Source of the DNA: an uncultured Selenomonadaceae bacterium
GTDB taxonomy: Bacteria; Bacillota; Negativicutes; Selenomonadales; Selenomonadaceae
Reading direction: 5' to 3'
Assembly: GCA_905236665.1 (NCBI GenBank)
Contig: CAJONF010000054.1
Coordinates: forward strand, 1-18,131
DNA: 18,131 bases
Part shown: piece by piece, positions 1 through 7,023 of the stretch
Numbering within the stretch: position 1 is the stretch's first letter
How the letters are laid out: every line of letters begins with the position of its first letter
Made by a program: the position numbers and the translations under genes
Notes under the pieces: model-generated
Told to the model about the DNA's origin: nothing
The model's database searches: none
The model's input: the letters and a program-made list of their open reading frames with translations, nothing else

Positions 1-1988
1 ACAGCACTGCGCGCCGGTATGTAGAGTTTAAGCCAGTCTTTATCTTGCCGGTCATAAACGGGGTCGTAATTCGTGTAATGCGGGACAGTGTCGTCCGTTA
101 AGCCGAAACCGCCAAAAGCTTTGTCGTCGGTGTTAAGCATAACGTCATAATCGCCTTTGGGGACGAGGAAACCATAATCCACGAAAGATTTTGTCGGCGA
201 GAAATTAAACACGAACAGCAAACGTCCGCGCATATAAGCAAGCACTTGGTCGGCGTCATCGTGCCAAATTTCGCGGACGGGCAATGTGGCGAAATTCGGT
301 TCAGCTTTGATAACTGCCAACATCGCTCTATCAAAATCTCCCAGCTCGTGATAGCAAAGCGATTTATCGTCTGCCAAATGCCATTGCCTTTGCGCATATT
401 TGTGACTCCAGCCGTTGCCTTCGCGTGGAAAGTCTATCCATTCGGGGTGACCGAACTCATTGCCCATGAAGTTTAAGTAGCCGCCGTTCATCGTTGACGC
501 CGTAACCAGCCGAATCATTTTATGCAGAGCAATGCCGCGGTTCGCAACGTCGTTTTCATCGCCCTTGCGGAAGTGCCAATACATATCCGCATCAATCAGC
601 CGGAAAATAATCGTCTTGTCGCCAACAAGTGCTTGATCGTGGCTTTCGGCGTAGGAAACTGTTTTTTCATCAGCGCGGCGGTTTGTCAATTCCCAGAAAA
701 TTGAAGACGGTTTCCAATCCTCATCTTTTTGCTCTTTAATCATCTTAATCCAATAATCCGGAACGTTCATTGCCAGACGATAATTAAATCCAAAGCCGCC
801 GTCTTCAAAGGAACTGGCAAGACCGGGCATACCGCTAACATCTTCAGCTATCGTCACGGCATCGGGTTTGACTTCGTGAATCATCTTGTTCGCCAACATG
901 AGATAGCAAATCGCGTTGTCGTCTTGCCCACCGTTAAAATAGTCGCCGTAGCCTGTAAATGCTTCGCCCAGCCCGTGACTGTAATAAAGCATACTCGTTA
1001 TCCCGTCAAAGCGGAAACCGTCGAAGTGATATTCCTGCAACCAGTATTTACAGTTGCTAAGCAGGAAATGGAGCACGTCATCTTTGCCATAATCAAAGCA
1101 GAGGCTGTCCCAGGCGGGGTGCTCATGGCGTGCGCCTTCATAGAAAAATTGATTAGGGTCGCCCGCCAAATTTCCTAAACCTTCCATTTCATTTTTTACG
1201 GCGTGGCTGTGCACTATATCCATGATAACGCCAATTCCCATTTGATGAGCGGCGTCAATCATTTCTTTCAGCTCATCGGGCGTGCCACAACGACTGCTCG
1301 GCGCGAAGAAACTCGACACGTGATAACCAAAGCTGCCGTAATACGGGTGCTCTTGAATCGCCATGACTTGAATAGCATTGTAGCCCGCCATTTTCACACG
1401 CGGCAAAATATTATCTTTGAACTCGCGGTAGGTACCGACTTTTTCGGCATCCTGCGCCATGCCAACATGACATTCATAAATCAAAAGCGGGTCGGTGTTA
1501 ATTTTAAAGCCGTCATCGTGCCAAGTGTAGTTGCTTTCCCAGACCTGAGCAGAAAAAATTTTTGTCTGCTCGTCCTGCACCACACGTTGACACCATGCGG
1601 GAATTCGTTCACCCTCGCCGCCGTTCCACTTGACTTTCATTTTGTAAAGGTCGCCGTGTTTAATTTGATTTTCCGAAAGTTTAAGTTCCCAATTTCCGTT
1701 TATAAGTTTTTGGCAGCGATAAGCTTCATCTTCTTGCCAGTTATTGAAATCGCCGATTAAATAAATAGCCGTGGCGTTCGGTGCCCATTCGCGGAAAACC
1801 CAGCCATAGCCCGTCTTGTGCAGACCAAAATACAAATGCCCGTCCGCAAAATCCGACAATGTGCGCTTGCCATCTTGTGTGAGCTGTCCAATTTTCCACA
1901 GCGCGTGTTCATGACGCCCACGAATCGCTTCTTCATATGGAGCAAGCCAGCCGTCCTTTGCTACCAAACCGATATGTTTTTTTGCCAT
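1..1988 (-). CDS. glgB: 1,4-alpha-glucan branching enzyme, GH13 (3' end cut by window edge)
   Basis: This enzyme makes alpha-1,6 branches in glycogen by cutting an alpha-1,4 chain and transferring it; it acts in the cytoplasm. About 662 residues read without a frame break from ATG at 1988, which follows a GGGGGA ribosome site. A CBM48-like N-terminal region contains REWAPNATAIYLIGDFNNW. The GH13 regions follow: DIVHSH (residues 257-262), GFRFDGITSM with nucleophile Asp328, TIAEDVSG with acid/base Glu382, and ESHDQ with Asp451. All three catalytic acids are present. The last visible residues, LKLYIPARSA, match the family's terminal strand, so only a few residues are missing. The motif wording and length fit the eukaryote-like branching enzymes (GH13_8) better than the longer enteric GlgB. 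No other glycogen gene is visible; any partner would lie left of the window. Confidence 0.93.
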   Translation of the reverse strand, partial: MAKKHIGLVAKDGWLAPYEEAIRGRHEHALWKIGQLTQDGKRTLSDFADGHLYFGLHKTGYGWVFREWAPNATAIYLIGDFNNWQEDEAYRCQKLINGNWELKLSENQIKHGDLYKMKVKWNGGEGERIPAWCQRVVQDEQTKIFSAQVWESNYTWHDDGFKINTDPLLIYECHVGMAQDAEKVGTYREFKDNILPRVKMAGYNAIQVMAIQEHPYYGSFGYHVSSFFAPSSRCGTPDELKEMIDAAHQMGIGVIMDIVHSHAVKNEMEGLGNLAGDPNQFFYEGARHEHPAWDSLCFDYGKDDVLHFLLSNCKYWLQEYHFDGFRFDGITSMLYYSHGLGEAFTGYGDYFNGGQDDNAICYLMLANKMIHEVKPDAVTIAEDVSGMPGLASSFEDGGFGFNYRLAMNVPDYWIKMIKEQKDEDWKPSSIFWELTNRRADEKTVSYAESHDQALVGDKTIIFRLIDADMYWHFRKGDENDVANRGIALHKMIRLVTASTMNGGYLNFMGNEFGHPEWIDFPREGNGWSHKYAQRQWHLADDKSLCYHELGDFDRAMLAVIKAEPNFATLPVREIWHDDADQVLAYMRGRLLFVFNFSPTKSFVDYGFLVPKGDYDVMLNTDDKAFGGFGLTDDTVPHYTNYDPVYDRQDKDWLKLYIPARSA

Positions 1989-2030
1989 AAAATTTCCCCC
2001 TTATTTTTATTTATCAATTTCGCCGCATTG

Positions 2031-2059
2031 ATTGTAGCAAAAGTAAAGGCAAGGGACAA
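2031..2059 (-). promoter_or_regulatory. Predicted promoter of glgB
   Basis: Read on the minus strand, TTGTCC (2059-2054) is followed by a 17-base spacer and TACAAT (2036-2031). TGC immediately precedes the -10 box, giving an extended -10. Transcription would begin near 2024 and leave a leader of about 35 bases before the glgB ATG. This is a good match to a housekeeping sigma promoter, recognised by eye. Confidence 0.6.
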
Positions 2060-2083
2060 GTGACAGCGGACAAGTTTTTTTCG

Positions 2084-2112
2084 TTGACGAGCCGCCCGCA
2101 TAATGTTAAAGT
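2084..2112 (+). promoter_or_regulatory. Predicted promoter of the rlmB-yacP cluster
   Basis: TTGACG (2084-2089) is followed by a 17-base spacer and TAAAGT (2107-2112). Transcription would start near 2119. That is downstream of the ATG at 2103, so this promoter fits only the internal TTG start of rlmB. The -35 box is strong and the -10 box matches 4 of 6 positions. Confidence 0.4.
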
Positions 2113-2126
2113 TAGAAAAATTTTTT

Positions 2127-2131
2127 GGGGG
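2127..2131 (+). promoter_or_regulatory. Ribosome binding site that decides the rlmB start
   Basis: GGGGG at 2127-2131 lies 7 bases before TTG at 2139. The in-frame ATG at 2103 has no Shine-Dalgarno sequence (the bases before it are ccgcccgcata). The same G-run type of site precedes glgB and the CorA-family gene, so it seems to be the local style. Confidence 0.6.
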
Positions 2132-2138
2132 ATTAACT

Positions 2139-2879
2139 TTGGACGACAATTTAATTTTCGGGCGCAATGCTGTCACAGAACTTTTAAAGTCCGGACGCAG
2201 TGTTAACAAAATTTTTATCGCGGAGGGCAGTCGCGACGGCTCAGTTCAAAAAATTTTTGCACTTGCCAAAAATGCTGGCATTGTTGTAGAATTCGTGAGG
2301 CGTGACAAACTCGACAGACTCTGCGACGGGCGTCATCAAGGCATTGCGGCGGTTGCGGCGGCGATAAATTATTCAACGCTCGAAGAAATTTTAGAGCTTG
2401 CCAAAAATAAAAATGAACCGCCATTTTTAATTCTGCTCGACGAATTGGAAGATCCGCAAAATTTCGGCGCGATTCTTCGCACGGCGGAAGCAGTCGGTGT
2501 GCATGGCGTGATAATTCCTAAGCGGCGCAGTGTTCAGCTAAACGCAACCGTTTTTAAAACTTCGGCGGGCGCGGCAGGATATGTCAAAGTTGCTCAAATC
2601 ACGAATGTTGCTCAAACGTTAAAAAATCTGCGCGAACTCGGTTTAAAAATTGTCGGCTCGGATATCAGTGCGCAAATCGATTTTCGGCAAGCTGATTTAT
2701 CCGGCGCAATCGTCTTGATTATCGGTAGCGAAGGTAAGGGCATGAGACGCTTGACGCGGGAAAATTGCGACGAACTGATTAAAATTCCCATGGTCGGCAA
2801 AATTAATTCGCTCAACGCTTCGGCGGCGGGCGCAGTGCTAATGTATGAAATTTTTTCTCAGCGGAGCCGTTCACAATGA
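2139..2879 (+). CDS. rlmB: 23S rRNA (guanosine-2'-O)-methyltransferase RlmB (TrmH/SpoU family)
   Basis: This is a SPOUT-class enzyme that uses S-adenosylmethionine to methylate the 2'-O of a guanosine in 23S rRNA domain V. An N-terminal RNA-binding domain opens with LIFGRNAVTELLKSG. The knotted catalytic domain has NFGAILRTAEAVG (motif 1, with the conserved Asn and Arg), IIGSEGKGMRRL (motif 2) and SLNASAAGAVLMYE (motif 3). I chose TTG at 2139, giving 246 residues, the usual family length, because of the G-run ribosome site. An upstream ATG at 2103 would add 12 residues but has no ribosome site and would precede the predicted transcription start. The gene overlaps yacP by four bases (ATGA), so the two are probably translationally coupled. 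Family TrmH is certain; RlmB rather than another SpoU member is likely from length and the yacP neighbour. Confidence 0.9.
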   Translation: MDDNLIFGRNAVTELLKSGRSVNKIFIAEGSRDGSVQKIFALAKNAGIVVEFVRRDKLDRLCDGRHQGIAAVAAAINYSTLEEILELAKNKNEPPFLILLDELEDPQNFGAILRTAEAVGVHGVIIPKRRSVQLNATVFKTSAGAAGYVKVAQITNVAQTLKNLRELGLKIVGSDISAQIDFRQADLSGAIVLIIGSEGKGMRRLTRENCDELIKIPMVGKINSLNASAAGAVLMYEIFSQRSRSQ

Positions 2880-3397
2880 AAAAAAAAAGACCGCATTATC
2901 TCGTTGACGGCTACAATTTGATTCACGTCTGGGAAAAAATTAACATCGACGATTTGGCGACGGCGCGTGAATTTTTGATTCGCAATCTGCACGAGTACGG
3001 CGCGTATGAAAAATTTGAGATAACACTTGTCTTCGATGCCGCACGCAGCGAGGACGAAGAGCGCGTTGAAACTTACGACGATTTTTTCCGCGTAATTTAC
3101 AGCGCGTTCAATGAGTCGGCGGATAATGTAATCGAGCGGCTTTCTTATGAAGAAGTTCGTAAGAAACGCGAAGTGCACGTTGTCAGTTCCGATGCGACGA
3201 TTGAGACCGTCATTTTGGGCGCAGGCGCGTATCGTCATCCTTCGCGGGAATTTTATCGCGCAGTCAAGCGAGCCAAGCAACATTTGCGAAAAGAATATCT
3301 CGGCAATGTTACTTTGCCCGTTCAGCGCAATGAAGTCGGCGACAGAATCGGCGCAGATGTTTTCGCCAAGCTTGAAAAACTTCGGCGAGCCAAATAA
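2876..3397 (+). CDS. yacP: NYN-domain ribonuclease YacP/Rae1
   Basis: At 173 residues this is the normal length for the YacP family. In Bacillus subtilis the homologue Rae1 is a ribosome-associated endoribonuclease that cleaves mRNA in the A site. The PIN-like NYN fold is visible. YLVDGYNLI (8-16) carries the first acidic residue, Asp11. LVFDA gives Asp54, SADNVIE gives Asp83 and VVSSD gives Asp106, a complete set of likely metal ligands. The C-terminal third is basic (for example VKRAKQHLRKEY), consistent with RNA or ribosome binding. The start overlaps the rlmB stop, reproducing the rlmB-yacP order common in Firmicutes. What usually follows there, sigH, is not next in this window. Family assignment is firm; activity in this organism is inferred. 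Confidence 0.9.
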   Translation: MKKKRPHYLVDGYNLIHVWEKINIDDLATAREFLIRNLHEYGAYEKFEITLVFDAARSEDEERVETYDDFFRVIYSAFNESADNVIERLSYEEVRKKREVHVVSSDATIETVILGAGAYRHPSREFYRAVKRAKQHLRKEYLGNVTLPVQRNEVGDRIGADVFAKLEKLRRAK

Positions 3398-3433
3398 AAT
3401 TTTTTTATTGTGTAAAAAGGAGTGTAAAATTTT

Positions 3434-4903
3434 ATGGCGTCAAAAAGGATTTATCAGCTGGCAAAAGAATTCGAGCGCGATGAAAAAGAAATTATCGCGT
3501 TCTTGACGAGCCAAGGTATCAAAGTTTCAAACAAACTTAGCGCGGTCAACGAAGACACCTACAATCTTTTAAAAGCTAAGTACACAGCACCGCCCGAACC
3601 TGAACCCGAACCTGAACCCGAACCTGCGCCCGCCGAACCGGTTGCTAATGGCGAACAGGAATCCGCGCCCGTCAAAAAGAAAAAGAAGAAGAAAAATAAA
3701 AATCCTCAACTTGACGGCGAAGAGCAACCCGATACAGCTAATCAAACCGCCGCAATCGGTCAACCGCAACCGACCGGTAAAAAAGAAAAAGAACTCGACG
3801 CAGCACAGCTTGTCAATTTAGAAGCTATCAAGGCGGGCAACGCGTTCATTGAAGATTATAACATTGGCAGACATTCAAAAAGATCTAAAAAGAGATACGC
3901 GCCGCACTTATACAAAGGAATTGACACTTGGGATCTCCTGCAGTCTTCCACCTATGAATTTGCTGACACATCGCCCGTCCGCTACTATAAGGCGGCAAAC
4001 AAAATGGCGACCAAAGGTTTACAACTCATTCAAGCTTACGGCAGTACGCACAAGGAAAAATTAGCGGCACTGCGCAATGTTGTTAGTCCTCTCGGCGCAG
4101 AATATGTTTACGACGAAACTTTCACCGGTGAAGAAAATCTTACCTTCGAGATGCAGCAGAAATTTTTGTACAAGCTCTTTGATCACGGCATGGAGCAAGT
4201 AAATGATCGTCTGTTCGATCTCAAAAAATATTGTGAGCGTAATAAAGTTCGTTTCGAGAGGATTGATTTTGTCGAATACCTTGAGGGCGGCGAAGACGCT
4301 TTTGAAACTCAAGTCCGCGTGCCATTTAATGTGCTCGTCGAAAATATTGCTTACAGTATGCGCGGCATTGTTCGTCATTTGGAATTTTATCTTAACCATA
4401 AAAAATTTGTCGTCACTGTCGTTAAAGAATTCTTTGAATGGCGCGAAGGTTATAAAACTCTCAAGCAACAGGGAGCTGACGCCGCGAAATTGGAAAAATA
4501 TCTTGAGCTTGAACAAAAACTTGTTGACCTGTTTGAATTCGTCTCATTCGACAATCTTTTATACCTGAGTAAAAATCCGCGTATTCTCTTTAATGAAGTG
4601 CTTGAGTTTCTCAAAGCTTACCGCGACGATATCGATAACCCCGACGCTGAAAGAAATTTCAAGTACAAAATCCTCGTCACAACCTTTGCCGCCCAAAAGC
4701 CGAAAGAATTTATTTTCCTCAAGCGTTTTGGCGAATTAGATAAGCAAAAAGATTATCGCCCGCTTGAAGAAATTGCCGCTGAAGAAGAAGCCGCCAGAGC
4801 TGAATCTAAAGCCGCTACCGAAGCCGCCAAAGCCGCCAAAGCCGCCAAAGCTGCCGCTGAATCTACCGAAGAAAAAAATCCCGCCGACAACGACGAGACT
4901 TGA
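3434..4903 (+). CDS. Protein with IF-2 N-terminal domain and uncharacterised helical body
   Basis: A 489-residue protein. Residues 1-50 (KRIYQLAKEFERDEKEIIAF...) form an IF-2 N-terminal domain, a small helical module seen at the N-terminus of bacterial initiation factor 2. A low-complexity linker follows: a Pro-Glu repeat (54-64) and seven lysines (81-87). The main body, about 120-440, is acidic, rich in Phe, Tyr, Leu and Lys, and mostly helical by composition. I do not recognise it. The tail (about 450-489) is an Ala-Lys-Glu repeat. No GTPase motif is present (no P-loop, no DxxG, no NKxD), so it is not IF-2. The start has a good ribosome site (AAGGAG, 11 bases before ATG). It lies 36 bases after yacP in the same direction with no visible terminator, so it probably shares the rlmB-yacP transcript. 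A role at the ribosome is possible from the context but unproven. Confidence 0.8.
   Translation: MASKRIYQLAKEFERDEKEIIAFLTSQGIKVSNKLSAVNEDTYNLLKAKYTAPPEPEPEPEPEPAPAEPVANGEQESAPVKKKKKKKNKNPQLDGEEQPDTANQTAAIGQPQPTGKKEKELDAAQLVNLEAIKAGNAFIEDYNIGRHSKRSKKRYAPHLYKGIDTWDLLQSSTYEFADTSPVRYYKAANKMATKGLQLIQAYGSTHKEKLAALRNVVSPLGAEYVYDETFTGEENLTFEMQQKFLYKLFDHGMEQVNDRLFDLKKYCERNKVRFERIDFVEYLEGGEDAFETQVRVPFNVLVENIAYSMRGIVRHLEFYLNHKKFVVTVVKEFFEWREGYKTLKQQGADAAKLEKYLELEQKLVDLFEFVSFDNLLYLSKNPRILFNEVLEFLKAYRDDIDNPDAERNFKYKILVTTFAAQKPKEFIFLKRFGELDKQKDYRPLEEIAAEEEAARAESKAATEAAKAAKAAKAAAESTEEKNPADNDET
3592..3630 (+). repeat. In-frame GAACCT/GAACCC tandem repeat (Pro-Glu tract)
   Basis: The units GAACCT and GAACCC alternate here and encode the Glu-Pro repeat of the IF-2N-domain protein. 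The repeat sits in the linker, where unit number is free to vary. Alternating synonymous Pro codons lower slippage compared with a perfect repeat. Confidence 0.7.
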
Positions 4904-4915
4904 AGATTTTTATAG

Positions 4916-5875
4916 TCAACCCCAAAACATATGCTTTTTCCAAAAAATTATTGCTGCAACTATTGACGCAAGCAGGGCTATAGCAATTACGATTATAAAG
5001 CCCAAATTATTTTCGGCGAGCGGTACAGGCACATTCATTCCAAAAAAACTGGCAATGACTGTCGGCACGGCGATTATAATCGTCATTGCCGCTAAAAATT
5101 TCATAACCATATTCTGATTGTTTGAGATTATCGATGAAAAAATATTTGCCATCTGTGAAAGAATCTGGCTATACATTTCGACCATTTCACGCGCCTGTTT
5201 ATTTTCTATGATGACATCTTCTAATAAGTCTTCGTCCTCTTCATAAATTTCTAAAATTCCTTCGACAGTGCGACTCGTCCGCAGGCGCAGGAGTTTTTCA
5301 AAGACCGCATCATTTGAACGGAGCGAAGCATTAAAATAAGTTAAACCTCTTTGCAATTCCATTAGCCGCAAAATATCCGAATTTTTCATTGAGCGGCGCA
5401 ACTGCTCTTCGATTTCGTCGGAGAGCTTATTTATTTGCCGAAGATAGCGCAGATAAAAAGTAGACGAACGATACAGAATCTCGAATAAAAATTGCGTGCG
5501 CTTATACGTGTGGAAAAGTCGTGCCGTTCGCTCATTGAAACTCGACATGACGGGCGTTTCTTCCAAACAAACGGTGATAATAAATTGTTTCGTCAAGATA
5601 ATTGACAGCGGCAGGGTATCGTAGCTTTCTTCTTCATAGACGATTGGCACGTTTGTCAAAATCATGACGGAACTGTCTTCAACGTCCAAATGCGAGCGTT
5701 CCTCTTCGTCCAATGCTGCACGCAGGAAATCTGGTTCTACACCGGTTAACGCGCTGACTTCGCGCAATTCATAGGGCGTCGGATCGACGATATTTATCCA
5801 CGCGCCCTTTTGCAACGTTCGGAGCGTCAACTTTTCCAAGTGACCCGATTCTTGCGATTTGTAAACCTCAACCAA
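4916..5875 (-). CDS. corA: CorA-family divalent metal ion transporter
   Basis: This is an inner-membrane channel-type transporter for Mg2+ or a related divalent ion, working as a pentamer. A large cytoplasmic N-terminal domain of mixed alpha/beta type is followed by long helices (about 120-260). Two C-terminal membrane spans follow, with the signature GMN at the end of the first (FFGMNVP, about residues 279-281 in this numbering). The protein ends in a basic KKHMFW tail on the inner side. The GMN loop is followed by a short acidic segment (PLAENN). The start is uncertain. TTG at 5875 lies 8 bases after a run of six G and gives 319 residues, normal for CorA. The open frame extends to another TTG at 5899 without a comparable ribosome site. 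The gene converges on the IF-2N-domain gene with 12 bases between. The transported ion cannot be read from sequence. Confidence 0.9.
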   Translation of the reverse strand: MVEVYKSQESGHLEKLTLRTLQKGAWINIVDPTPYELREVSALTGVEPDFLRAALDEEERSHLDVEDSSVMILTNVPIVYEEESYDTLPLSIILTKQFIITVCLEETPVMSSFNERTARLFHTYKRTQFLFEILYRSSTFYLRYLRQINKLSDEIEEQLRRSMKNSDILRLMELQRGLTYFNASLRSNDAVFEKLLRLRTSRTVEGILEIYEEDEDLLEDVIIENKQAREMVEMYSQILSQMANIFSSIISNNQNMVMKFLAAMTIIIAVPTVIASFFGMNVPVPLAENNLGFIIVIAIALLASIVAAIIFWKKHMFWG

Positions 5876-5883
5876 CGGTACCA

Positions 5884-5889
5884 CCCCCC
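5884..5889 (-). promoter_or_regulatory. Ribosome binding site that decides the CorA-family start
   Basis: On the minus strand six consecutive G (5889-5884) stand 8 bases before TTG at 5875. No ATG is available in frame nearby. A GTG overlapping the G run and the TTG at 5899 are poorer choices because they lack their own upstream site. Confidence 0.5.
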
Positions 5890-5924
5890 GGAACGGCAAT
5901 GCGTAATTAAAAATTTGTCTTTAG

Positions 5925-5930
5925 ATTTTA
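5925..5930 (-). promoter_or_regulatory. Possible -10 box for the CorA-family gene
   Basis: TAAAAT on the minus strand (5930-5925) is the best -10 candidate in the divergent corA/holA spacer. It would start transcription near 5918, leaving a leader of about 40 bases. No convincing -35 hexamer lies 16-18 bases upstream. No clear promoter for holA was seen in the same spacer. Confidence 0.25.
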
Positions 5931-6009
5931 CTACAAACACGGAAATTTTTTAACACGCAAGTGAAGGAAAATTTTTCGCGACGTTTAATTTTTTCAGCGG
6001 GGTGAAGCT

Positions 6010-7005
6010 ATGAAATTTAAAGAATTTATGACCGCGCTTGACGACGATATAAAAAATGTTTACTTGCTGTGTGGCGAAGAAACTTTTTTTATAGACAAGG
6101 CGCGTGAAAAAATTTTATCACGGCTGGGCGTGGACAAGTCAACCGAACTTTTAACCTTTGACTGCGACACGAAACCTGCGCTCGGAGAAATTATCAGCGC
6201 GATTGACAGTTCACCATTCTTCGGTGCAAAAAATGTTGTGCTCGTCAAGAACGCGACATTTTTCAGCGCGGATAAAAAATCTGAACGTCTAGAAAATATT
6301 TTGCGCGATATGCAACCGACAAACTTTGTAATTTTTACGGCGCGGACAGCAGATAAGCGGCGCAAACTTTATAAAATAATTTCGCAAGTCGGAGCGGTAT
6401 TGGAAGCGGATCTCCTTCGCCCATGGGAAATTGACGACTGGTTGAACGAAAAATTAAAATCGCTCGGAAAAATTATGCGCGGCGAAGCTCGGCGGCATTT
6501 CAACGAACGATTGGGAATTTTGCCGGAAATTTCGCTGTGGTATTTGGAAAATGAATTGGACAAAGTCGCGCTGAATGTGGCGGGCGAAGAAATTACAGTG
6601 GCGGATTTGCGGAGGAATATGCTTGCCCCGCCCGAAGTGTCGAATTTCGCGCTAACAGACGCTGTAGACGAACGCAAAACTAAAAAAGCTCTTTATCTGT
6701 TAAAAACTCAAGCACGCGTTCCAACAAAAATTCCGCTCGTGACGACGTTGCTTGTCAATCATGTACGGCGACTTCTCCGCGCAAAATTTTTTATGGCGCG
6801 GGGCGTATCAATTCAAAAACTCGGCGAACCGTTGGAAATGAATCCCTACATTGCTCGAAAATTGGGAGAGACGGCTAAAAGTTATCCGGAAAAAATTTTG
6901 GAAGAAGTTTTCATTGCGCTGGCGGACGCAGATTTTAAATTAAAAACCGGTCGCGCAGGCGTAGAAATTTTGGAACGAATCATCATTAAGCTTTGTATCA
7001 GATAA
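6010..7005 (+). CDS. holA: DNA polymerase III subunit delta
   Basis: HolA is the wrench of the clamp loader: it binds and opens the beta sliding clamp so that the complex can place it on DNA. The 331 residues match the usual length of about 330-345. The N-terminal AAA+-like domain starts with VYLLCGEETFFIDKAREKIL. In the delta subunit this region takes the place of a P-loop and does not bind ATP. The segment SSPFFGAKNVVLVKNATFF resembles the clamp-contacting region of the family. The C-terminal collar domain has VTTLLVNHVRRLLRAKFFMARG and ends with LKTGRAGVEILERIIIKL, which are typical. A ribosome site (GGGGTGAAG) precedes the ATG. The next gene follows after 18 bases. Confidence 0.93.
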   Translation: MKFKEFMTALDDDIKNVYLLCGEETFFIDKAREKILSRLGVDKSTELLTFDCDTKPALGEIISAIDSSPFFGAKNVVLVKNATFFSADKKSERLENILRDMQPTNFVIFTARTADKRRKLYKIISQVGAVLEADLLRPWEIDDWLNEKLKSLGKIMRGEARRHFNERLGILPEISLWYLENELDKVALNVAGEEITVADLRRNMLAPPEVSNFALTDAVDERKTKKALYLLKTQARVPTKIPLVTTLLVNHVRRLLRAKFFMARGVSIQKLGEPLEMNPYIARKLGETAKSYPEKILEEVFIALADADFKLKTGRAGVEILERIIIKLCIR

Positions 7006-7023
7006 TTTTAGGAGGAAATTTTT

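Noticed and set aside
246..1760. Several open frames on the plus strand across the left 1.8 kb
   Set aside because: They lie opposite the branching enzyme, which reads continuously on the minus strand with all GH13 motifs.
2103..2138. ATG-initiated longer form of rlmB
   Set aside because: No Shine-Dalgarno sequence, extra residues outside the family alignment, and it overlaps the predicted promoter; TTG at 2139 fits better.
3592..3630. Short tandem repeat as a CRISPR-like array
   Set aside because: It is an in-frame Pro-Glu coding repeat with no spacers.
3434..4903. Annotation as translation initiation factor IF-2
   Set aside because: Only the small N-terminal module is shared; GTPase motifs and the domain that binds initiator tRNA are missing.
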